Shown here piece by piece: positions 1-5,191 of a stretch of DNA of 5,934 nt (position 1 is the stretch's first letter; every line of letters begins with the position of its first letter). The translations under genes were made by a program, and so were the position numbers. Below the pieces are notes generated by a model that worked only from the letters and a program-made list of their open reading frames with translations, searched no databases and was not told where the DNA came from. Source of the DNA: Candidatus Zixiibacteriota bacterium (GTDB lineage Bacteria > Zixibacteria > MSB-5A5 > JAABVY01); assembly GCA_014730285.1 (NCBI GenBank), contig WJIM01000369.1, positions 1-5,934 of the forward strand, in the 5' to 3' direction.

Positions 1-440
1 GTCAGGATATCGACCTCCTCGGCCTCCACCTGTTCGCCCAGCCAGGCGGTGAATTTATTGAGTGAGATTGCCGGAAAGCCTTTATTGTGCATATCCGGCG
101 GAGCATAAGGCGGTTTGATCTGGCCGCTTTCACGGAAGTAGTAGAGCGCATCTTCCTCGATGACGTTATCCAATGGGGCGCCCTTTTCGATATAATCAGG
201 CATAAGCTCGGCTATCCCCCTGGGATCCATAATCGCGCCGGATAAACAATGCGCGCCGACATGCGAGCCTTTTTCCAGAACCACAATCATGGTCTCGGAG
301 AGGTCCTTGTCCTCCTCGGCCTTGTTTTCCTGGTAGTCATTTATAAGTTTTTTCAGATGGTAGGCGCAGGAAAGTCCGGCCACACCCGCCCCGACTATCA
401 GTATATCAGACTCAAATACTTCACGTTCTTCGTCAGCCAT
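1..440 (-). CDS. Electron transfer flavoprotein-ubiquinone oxidoreductase (ETF-QO), N-terminal part, cut by left edge
   Basis: Reading down from ATG at 440-438 gives 146 open codons that run off the window, so the C-terminal three quarters is missing. An FAD-binding Rossmann motif is seen at residues 13-25 (ILIVGAGVAGLSC), followed by EKGSHVGAHCLSGAIMDPR at 56-74. The PPDMHNKGFPAISL and TAWLGEQVEAE segments (about 114-141) follow the ETF-QO family pattern of MHN, then a serine-leucine strand, then a WLGEQ helix. In the family, the enzyme takes electrons from reduced ETF through FAD and a C-terminal 4Fe-4S cluster and passes them to membrane quinone. That cluster region lies outside the window. 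The start is fixed by AAGGAG at 446-451, six bases upstream. The 108-nt leader begins at the candidate promoter 555-583. The related GGR/FixC flavoproteins are an alternative, but the MHN/WLGEQ segments favour ETF-QO. Confidence 0.93.
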   Translation of the reverse strand, partial: MADEEREVFESDILIVGAGVAGLSCAYHLKKLINDYQENKAEEDKDLSETMIVVLEKGSHVGAHCLSGAIMDPRGIAELMPDYIEKGAPLDNVIEEDALYYFRESGQIKPPYAPPDMHNKGFPAISLNKFTAWLGEQVEAEEVDIL

Positions 441-554
441 ACAAACTCCTTAATCTATATCAGAGAATATTTTGCAAATTCTGCCATTTCAAGGATATAC
501 GATTTATTTGGAATAAACCGCAATTGTGAAAAATTTATCGATTTCGGACTGATT

Positions 555-583
555 AAAATAAGGATTTTTTATTTTGCCGTCAA
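555..583 (-). promoter_or_regulatory. Candidate sigma70-type promoter for the ETF-QO gene
   Basis: On the minus strand, TTGACG (583-578) is separated by exactly 17 bases from TATTTT (560-555). This would start transcription near 548 and give a leader of roughly 108 nt before the ATG at 440. The leader is AT-rich, with only a weak AT-only stem at 503-517. The match is good at -35 and fair at -10. No experiment supports it, and AT-rich DNA gives chance matches. Confidence 0.5.
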
Positions 584-634
584 CCGATTCTTTGAGGGGG
601 AAGGGTGTATAAGGATTGGCGGTTTATACCGTGC

Positions 635-901
635 GCACCGGGATCCCTTTCCCGGTGCATTCATGGGTGGCCTGCTCAAACTTCGTTTGGGCAGGAGATT
701 TTAAAACAGCATGCAGTTTGAACCTTTTCTGTTCCGCCAGTTCTAAAGAACTGGCGGGCGGCAGATCTGAGGATCTGCCGCAACAAGAGCACGCCCAAAC
801 CAGTTTGGGCGTGCCACCTAAATCCGTCGGGATAGGGATCCCGGCGGCACAGCAGATCAAAAGTCTGTGACTTTTGACACTTTCAAATCTCACAGAGATT
901 T
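635..901. repeat. Tandem array of eight small hairpins with mirror-image outer members
   Basis: Eight inverted repeats follow one another in 267 bp. A is 635-658 (9 bp, loop 6). B is 671-695 (10-11 bp with one G-T pair). C is 734-757 (10 bp, loop TAAA). D is 758-781 (10 bp, loop TGAG) and abuts C with no spacer. E is 789-814 (11 bp, loop CCAG). F is 824-847 (9 bp with one G-T pair). G is 857-877 (9 bp, loop TGT). H is 885-901 (7 bp, loop ACA). A weak ninth lies at 704-719. A and F share GGGATCCC (640-647 and 835-842). B with its GGTGGC flank (666-671) matches the reverse complement of E with its GCCACC flank (813-818). Both pairs are centred near 741-742. None is followed by a T-run, so they are not terminators. 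The array lies between the operon terminator and the ETF-QO promoter. It resembles a composite palindromic intergenic repeat; the family is not recognised. Confidence 0.8.
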
Positions 902-924
902 AACCTGCTTTGTCCATATATCAT
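883..924 (-). other. Tiny ORF (13 codons) with a good ribosome binding site, possibly fortuitous
   Basis: GGAGG at 929-933 stands four bases before ATG at 924-922. It opens a reading frame MIYGQSRLNLCEI that stops with TGA at 885-883, inside hairpin H of the array. It starts only 15 bases past the T-run of the operon terminator, and no promoter is seen for it, so only read-through transcripts would carry it. It could be a remnant of a longer gene, a leader peptide, or the conserved edge of the hairpin repeat. No function can be given. Confidence 0.2.
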
Positions 925-939
925 AAATCCTCCACTAAC

Positions 940-970
940 AAAAAACCGCCACAAAAATAAATTGTGGCGG
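940..970 (-). terminator. Rho-independent terminator of the SDR-bcp-Rieske-methyltransferase operon
   Basis: On the minus strand, a 9-bp perfect stem CCGCCACAA/TTGTGGCGG (970-962 with 954-946) has a 7-base AT loop and is followed directly by six T (945-940), then G and TT. It lies 22 bases past the methyltransferase stop codon. The form is classical and the strand is unambiguous, because the plus strand has no T-run after the stem. Confidence 0.9.
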
Positions 971-992
971 CTATTCTTACTGAAAAATAAAT

Positions 993-1619
993 CTACAGTT
1001 TCACAGCGACCGAGATACCATCGCGAAGCGGTATTATCGAGGTCATGAAGTCAGAATCGTCATAGAGTTTCTTTGTGAATTTCAGTATTGCTTTGGTAGA
1101 ATCCTCAAGTTCATCATCAAATATACGGCCGCTCCAGAGCACATTATCGGTGATAAAATATCCTCCGGATTTGAGACGCTCTTTTACAAATGGGATCGTC
1201 TCGGGATAACCAGTTTTGTCGATATCGTTCAGGATGATATCGAACGGGCCGTCATGTTCTTTGAATATCTCCAGAGCATCGCCAACGAAAAATTCCATCT
1301 TATCCAAAAGACCCGCTTTTTCGAAATGGCGCACAGCCATTTCCTTATTCTCTTCCTTGCGGTCGGTAAGATAAACCTTGCCGTCCTCGGGAAGCGCCTG
1401 AGCCATCCAGAGTGCCGAGTAGCCATACCCCGAACCCAGCTCGAAAATCCGTTTGGCCTTGATCGAATGTGTAATTTGTTTCAGAAGTGTGCCGACCAGG
1501 GGGCCGATAATCGGAAAGCCGTGCTCTTTGGCATACGCTTCCATCTCATCAAACGGCGGCTTGCGAGCCGGAATCGCGCCTTCGATATATTCGTTAATTT
1601 TGGGATTGAGTATATTCAT
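993..1619 (-). CDS. SAM-dependent O-methyltransferase, family 3 (COMT/CCoAOMT type)
   Basis: A 208-residue class I methyltransferase of the usual length for bacterial family 3 enzymes, which methylate catechol-like hydroxyls using SAM and a divalent metal. The SAM-binding motif I is FELGSGYGYSALWMA at 59-73. LTDR (84-87) ends the second strand, and D86 probably holds the SAM ribose. The metal site is D132 (in LNDIDK), D158 and N159 (in DNVLWSG). The 26-residue spacing and the DNVLW.G signature are typical of the family. PLRDGISVAV (197-206) is the usual C-terminal strand. The substrate cannot be told from sequence. The start ATG lies three bases after the Rieske gene's stop, with AAAGG at 1628-1632 inside that gene's end, so translation is probably coupled. 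It is the last gene of the operon and is followed by the terminator at 940-970. Confidence 0.93.
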   Translation of the reverse strand: MNILNPKINEYIEGAIPARKPPFDEMEAYAKEHGFPIIGPLVGTLLKQITHSIKAKRIFELGSGYGYSALWMAQALPEDGKVYLTDRKEENKEMAVRHFEKAGLLDKMEFFVGDALEIFKEHDGPFDIILNDIDKTGYPETIPFVKERLKSGGYFITDNVLWSGRIFDDELEDSTKAILKFTKKLYDDSDFMTSIIPLRDGISVAVKL

Positions 1620-1622
1620 AGT

Positions 1623-1928
1623 CTATGCCTTTACAAATACCTTTCCATCTTCAACTTTAACCTCAAACTTGTTCACCTTTACCCCCGGCAGTTCCAGAGA
1701 TTCGCCTGTTACGACATTGGTGCGCCAGCCATGCAGAGGACAGGTCACGATCTCGCCCGAGACCGGCCCCTCATGCATGGGTCCGCCCTCATGCGGGCAG
1801 AGATTGTCGATTGCATAGAAAGTGCCGCCAATATTGAAAACACCGACCTCTTCCCTGCCGATTTCGAACATCTTACCGGTACCCGGAGGGATTTCAGCTT
1901 CGGAACAAACTTCAACAAACTCGGCCAT
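1623..1928 (-). CDS. Rieske 2Fe-2S ferredoxin (NirD/dioxygenase-ferredoxin type)
   Basis: A small cytoplasmic Rieske protein of 101 residues from the chosen start. The cluster ligands are C44 and H46 (in CPHEGGP) and C63 and H66 (in CPLHGW), the classical C-x-H and C-x-x-H pairs. No signal peptide or membrane anchor is seen. The family includes ferredoxins of aromatic-ring dioxygenases and NirD-like subunits, which carry one electron. No oxygenase, reductase or nitrite reductase gene lies nearby, so the partner is unknown. I chose ATG at 1928 because AAAGGAG lies eight bases upstream and the family normally begins just before this point (MAEFVEVC). An in-frame ATG at 1952 overlaps the bcp stop (ATGA) and would add eight residues. 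It could give coupled initiation but has a poorer ribosome site. The methyltransferase gene follows after three bases. Confidence 0.93.
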   Translation of the reverse strand: MAEFVEVCSEAEIPPGTGKMFEIGREEVGVFNIGGTFYAIDNLCPHEGGPMHEGPVSGEIVTCPLHGWRTNVVTGESLELPGVKVNKFEVKVEDGKVFVKA

Positions 1929-1948
1929 TACAAAATCTCCTTTAGTTG

Positions 1949-2401
1949 TCATAACTCGGCCATGACCTCGTCAACATGGCCTTCGACTCTTACCTTGGGA
2001 AATATCTTCTTAACTTTTAAGTCAGGATCAATCACGAATGTCGCCCGCTGTATGCCCCATTTCTTCTTGCCGTACATATTCTTTTCTACCCAGACGCCGT
2101 ATTTCTCTGCGATCTTATGATCTTTATCCACCAGAAGCGGGAAGGGCAGCTCGTACTTCTCCGTGAATTTCTCGTGTGACTCGCGGCTGTCGGGCGAAAC
2201 GCCCAACACCACTGCACCTTTATTCTTGATCTGTTTGAAAGCGTCACGGAATGCCTGCGCCTCCTTGGTGCATCCCGGAGTATCATCCTTGGGATAGAAG
2301 TACAAAACGACTTTCTTTCCCTCTAAATCTTTTAAAGCGATTTTATCGCCGTTGGTCGATTCCAGATTAAAGGCCGGAGCCTTATTACCCTCTTTTACCA
2401 T
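1949..2401 (-). CDS. bcp: Peroxiredoxin of the Bcp/PrxQ family, lacking the usual resolving cysteine
   Basis: A 150-residue thioredoxin-fold thiol peroxidase that reduces H2O2 and organic peroxides, of normal family length. The active site is YPKDDTPGCTKEAQAFRD (36-53) with peroxidatic C44, T41 and P42. The conserved arginine is R119 (in IQRATFVID). In E. coli Bcp, the resolving cysteine lies five residues after the peroxidatic one. Here that position is Q49, and C44 is the only cysteine in the protein. The enzyme must therefore work as a 1-Cys peroxiredoxin resolved by an outside thiol or partner, as some PrxQ members do. AAAGGA at 2408-2413 lies six bases before ATG. The gene begins 18 bp after the SDR gene and its stop lies 20 bp before the preferred Rieske start, so it belongs to the same operon. 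Confidence 0.95.
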   Translation of the reverse strand: MVKEGNKAPAFNLESTNGDKIALKDLEGKKVVLYFYPKDDTPGCTKEAQAFRDAFKQIKNKGAVVLGVSPDSRESHEKFTEKYELPFPLLVDKDHKIAEKYGVWVEKNMYGKKKWGIQRATFVIDPDLKVKKIFPKVRVEGHVDEVMAEL

Positions 2402-2419
2402 GATTTTTCCTTTCTATTC

Positions 2420-3316
2420 TCATTGTGAGAGAGCTTTTCTGATACTCTCATCAAAAATGATCGGTTTTATATCGAAATCCTCGAAGTACTCCCTCGAGTC
2501 AGTGAAGTTCTCTTCCAATAGCATGTTGATCTGGCTCTTTGTCAGGGGAAAGGACTTGAAATACTCAAAGGCACCCGCAATACTTTTCATCAGAAAGATT
2601 GGCATATGCACCTTGCGCGCCTTTTTTCCCCTGGCTTGTGCAATAAGATCAATCATTTGCTTGTAGCTGAAACGGTCAGGTCCTCCTATTTCATAAATCT
2701 TGCCGATAGTCTTGTCATTAGTAAGCGCCTGCACGAATCCCGCAGTGACGTTATCTATATCGACAGGCTGCATACGGTATTCGCCGTTTCCGATAATCGG
2801 GAATAACGGGGCCGAATCCATCAAATTCGTCACTGTCTCCACGAAATCATTACCCTTGCCGATTATAAAAGAGGGACGCAGAATGGTCCAGTCCAGCTCT
2901 GTCTTTTGCAAATATTGCTCGGCCATGTATTTGGTGCGATGATAACCGGACTTCGAATCAGGCGAGGCCCCCAATGCACTCATCTGAATGAAACGTTTAA
3001 CACCAATCTCCATTGCCAGATCGGCCAATATTTTGGTAGTTTCATAGTGGAGTCTTTTGAAGGTGATACCTCGAGACGGAAATTCACGGATAATGCCGAT
3101 CAGGTTCATGACGGCATCAATATCTTTTAGCTGATCCTTCCAGGACGAAAGATCAGATATCCCGCCGGAGATAATTTCAATATCATTCAGATATTTTTCT
3201 ATCTTGCTTTCCGAGCCTTTTCGGATAAGACATACCGGCTTATGCCCCGCCTCAAGGAGACGCGGTATCAAATTGCTACCGAAATAGCCGCTGCCTCCGG
3301 TCAAAAAAATACGCAT
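2420..3316 (-). CDS. Atypical short-chain dehydrogenase, complex I NDUFA9-like / NAD(P)H-binding
   Basis: A 298-residue extended/atypical SDR. The N-terminal Rossmann motif is TGGSGYFGS at 7-15. GISD (52-55) and MNLIG (70-74) are the next nucleotide-contacting strands. RLHYETTKILADLAMEIGVK (88-107) and MSALGA (112-117) are typical of the NDUFA9-like group. A YxxxK pair is kept (Y125, K129), as are LRPSFIIG (146-153) and QPVDIDNV (183-190). Relatives include the NDUFA9 subunit of respiratory complex I and various sugar- or quinone-linked reductases. No complex I gene is nearby, so NDUFA9-like describes similarity rather than a proven role. The frame opens at GTG 3322, but that codon overlaps the GGAG Shine-Dalgarno (3322-3325). 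The second ATG, at 3316, five bases after it, is the best start, and the ATG at 3319 is possible. It is the first gene of the operon, 15 nt from the predicted transcript start. Confidence 0.9.
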   Translation of the reverse strand: MRIFLTGGSGYFGSNLIPRLLEAGHKPVCLIRKGSESKIEKYLNDIEIISGGISDLSSWKDQLKDIDAVMNLIGIIREFPSRGITFKRLHYETTKILADLAMEIGVKRFIQMSALGASPDSKSGYHRTKYMAEQYLQKTELDWTILRPSFIIGKGNDFVETVTNLMDSAPLFPIIGNGEYRMQPVDIDNVTAGFVQALTNDKTIGKIYEIGGPDRFSYKQMIDLIAQARGKKARKVHMPIFLMKSIAGAFEYFKSFPLTKSQINMLLEENFTDSREYFEDFDIKPIIFDESIRKALSQ

Positions 3317-3337
3317 CATCACTCCAATTTTAGAACT

Positions 3338-3366
3338 ACTATATACTTAGTAAACAAAAATGTAAA
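3338..3366 (-). promoter_or_regulatory. Sigma70-type promoter of the SDR-bcp-Rieske-methyltransferase operon
   Basis: On the minus strand, TTTACA (3366-3361) and TATAGT (3343-3338) are spaced by exactly 17 AT-rich bases. Start of transcription would be near 3331, giving a short leader of about 15 nt that contains the GGAG site. It lies in the 93-bp gap behind the secreted-protein gene. No convincing terminator is seen there, so read-through from 3410-5002 could add to its output. Confidence 0.65.
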
Positions 3367-3409
3367 TAAAAATAAATAGTTCCAAAAATCAGGAGGCTGC
3401 CTTGACGAT

Positions 3410-5002
3410 TCAGGGCTTTTCGATCAGCTCCAGTTTCAATCTGTCAAAATCCCCGGGGATCAGTTTGCCGGGAAATCTGAAAGTCATGCGTGAAGGTTCA
3501 TTCTGCCCGCCGGGATCAGCGAGCGAGGTGATATATTTGGCAACGATTTCATTGGTAAGATAATTGTAAACGCCTATTTCATCTGGGCCGAAAATTAATC
3601 CATAAATCTGCCGCTCATATTCGCTATCGGGGAAATGCTTCTCGTAAAGCGAGGATTCATAATCTCCTGTAAAACTCGACTCGTCCATTTTAAGAAGCAT
3701 AGCCGCATTTACGGCGCTCTTTGCATCATTCGCGGAAGCATCCAGAATCAAATCATCGCCCTTTTTATAAAGAGCGATCGTGGAGCCGGAAGTGCCTGAC
3801 TGATACAACACATCGCCATCGGCTTTATCTACAATTTCAATCCCGAACTCGATATCCTTAAAATATTTCATGAAGCCCTTTTCCAATGCGGCCCAGTCTT
3901 TGCCGGTCTTCTCTTTTAGAATGTTCTTGACAGTTGTACCGGAGCAGGTATCCACAAACCTCTTCTCTCCGGATAATTGCAGGTACAAATCGGATACTTT
4001 CTCTATCCCGAATTCCTGCATCAGGTATCCTGCAAAGTAGGCCGAAAGAGTATAGGCAAAATCGGGACCGCCGGTCTTTTCATCGAAATCAGACGCGCTT
4101 AAAATATCCTCCAGCTTCATGAAATCCGATTCCAGACTGAACCGGACCATCTGTCCGAAAACATCCAGACTCGCACCAGCTCTTCCACCCAGATAAACCG
4201 ACAGGCCTTTTTCCATAAAGGGCAAAGTATAAAGCGGCAGTTCGTTTAGCTTGTATTTGATCAGAAAATCCGCCACAGGGGTGCCGTGCGGAAGATAATT
4301 GGTGATTATAAAATTTCCGGCCGGATCATGCCATCCGGGTACGTACTTCCCGGCATAAACGGCAATCTGATTTGCGTTTTCGCACAGGAAATAATTCAGT
4401 TTGTCCATAGACAGGCGTTCGATCAGTTCAGGCGGTAATTCTATTTTCTGTGCTATTTCTTCGATCAGCGCATCCGTGTGCGCAAGGGCAGAATCATTGA
4501 TTTGCTTTTCCTTGAAATAATACAGATTAAAATATTTCCCTTCCTTAACCTGCATATTTTCCAAAAGCGGCCAGTAACGCGGCACCAGGTAGAAATTGGC
4601 ATCATCGCCCTTCATCATGTAATAATCTTCCCGGGGCAAAGCAGCGCCTTTGCCGTTTTTGACCTCATAATTTACAAGGATTTTGAAGACATTATACATA
4701 CTCGGAACAGCGCTGTAGGTGACCTCGAATTTGCTGTGCATATAATCATCTATATTTTGCGTGAGATATGAATTGCAGTCATATTTAAAGGGAGCATTGG
4801 TATAGTAAATCCCGAATTTATATACTTCCTGAATATATTCCGGGAGCCAGAGAGTTGAGGCCTGATCATACTGCCCCCCCTTCATATATGAAAGATAATT
4901 ATTGAAACGGCTGATAACCAGGTCGGTTTGAGCATGAACTGAACTTGCGGCTGATATAAGAATAAAAAGGCCTATTGCCAATGGTATTAATATCTTTCTC
5001 AC
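3410..5002 (-). CDS. Secreted protein with peptidase-MA-like (gluzincin) layout, zinc motif missing; function unknown
   Basis: A 530-residue exported protein. Residues 1-24 form a Sec signal peptide: MRK, a hydrophobic core, then SSVHA with likely cleavage before Q25. There is no lipobox cysteine and no second membrane segment, so it is periplasmic or released. Residues 25-150 resemble an NTF2-like or lead-in domain, only by composition. Residues 155-385 follow the order of peptidase-MA/M1-type gluzincins: a strand ending ITNYLPHG (233-240), LPLYTLPFMEKGLSVYLGG (255-273), a helix with AYFAGYLMQEFGIEKVSDLY (321-340), and a tail with KTGKDWAALEKGFMKYF (365-381). Where HExxH is expected, the sequence is H239-GTPV. 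The downstream glutamate E264 in EKGLSVYL is kept, 25 residues after H239. This suggests an inactive relative. Residues 385-530 are unassigned. The start is GTG at 5002 with GGAGG (5008-5012) five bases upstream. Seven G in a row encode K41-G42-G43. Confidence 0.75.
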   Translation of the reverse strand: MRKILIPLAIGLFILISAASSVHAQTDLVISRFNNYLSYMKGGQYDQASTLWLPEYIQEVYKFGIYYTNAPFKYDCNSYLTQNIDDYMHSKFEVTYSAVPSMYNVFKILVNYEVKNGKGAALPREDYYMMKGDDANFYLVPRYWPLLENMQVKEGKYFNLYYFKEKQINDSALAHTDALIEEIAQKIELPPELIERLSMDKLNYFLCENANQIAVYAGKYVPGWHDPAGNFIITNYLPHGTPVADFLIKYKLNELPLYTLPFMEKGLSVYLGGRAGASLDVFGQMVRFSLESDFMKLEDILSASDFDEKTGGPDFAYTLSAYFAGYLMQEFGIEKVSDLYLQLSGEKRFVDTCSGTTVKNILKEKTGKDWAALEKGFMKYFKDIEFGIEIVDKADGDVLYQSGTSGSTIALYKKGDDLILDASANDAKSAVNAAMLLKMDESSFTGDYESSLYEKHFPDSEYERQIYGLIFGPDEIGVYNYLTNEIVAKYITSLADPGGQNEPSRMTFRFPGKLIPGDFDRLKLELIEKP

Positions 5003-5191
5003 TTGTGCCTCCGATAGTTATCCAGTTTTACAAAAAGCCGGGTATACGGTTCGAATTTTCATACTTTGCCATATATAATAATATCGCCGGAAATTGCCAT
5101 GATTTTTTGCAAATCAGTGGAATAAAAAAATTTGCCTTGACATCGGGGCTTCGGAAATTTAAGCTAATCCTTTACACTTAAGGAGGCTTCG
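5003..5191. promoter_or_regulatory. Divergent promoter region between the secreted-protein and dipeptidase genes
   Basis: These 189 bp hold the signals for two genes reading outward. The leftward side has the GGAGG site at 5008-5012 and an AT-rich block (about 5070-5090) with TATTAT/TATATA hexamers that could be a -10, but no good -35 at proper spacing. An imperfect palindrome GATTTTTTGCAAATC lies at 5101-5115 between the two, a possible but unsupported operator. Nothing here looks coding. Confidence 0.5.
5137..5165 (+). promoter_or_regulatory. Candidate promoter of the M20 dipeptidase gene
   Basis: A perfect TTGACA (5137-5142) is followed after 17 bases by TAAGCT (5160-5165), which keeps the key first, second and last bases of the -10 consensus. 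The start would be near 5172, with a leader of about 20 nt that contains AGGAGG at 5181-5186. The -10 is weak. Confidence 0.5.

Noticed and set aside
249..704. Plus-strand 151-codon open frame
   Set aside because: It runs antisense through the clear ETF-QO start, then the AT-rich leader and the first hairpins, and has no ribosome site or recognisable protein pattern.
624..893. Minus-strand 89-codon open frame across the hairpin array
   Set aside because: It starts with GTG without a usable ribosome site, its sequence is dictated by the inverted repeats, and another frame on the opposite strand (616-870) is open for the same reason.
635..901. CRISPR array or tandem rho-independent terminators
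   Set aside because: The units differ in sequence with no constant repeat and spacer, and no stem is followed by a T-run on either strand.
1254..2120. Plus-strand 288-codon open frame
   Set aside because: It is the antisense shadow of three well-recognised genes (methyltransferase, Rieske, bcp), and no domain is seen in its translation.
3333..3382. GAACTA ... TAGTTC inverted repeat flanking the operon promoter
   Set aside because: Only 6 bp arms 38 bases apart in AT-rich DNA, which is expected by chance. It is not convincing as an operator.
3384..3409. Possible terminator after the secreted-protein gene
   Set aside because: The minus strand has TTTTT after a CAAGGCAGCCTCCTG segment, but the stem is only about three paired bases, too weak to call.
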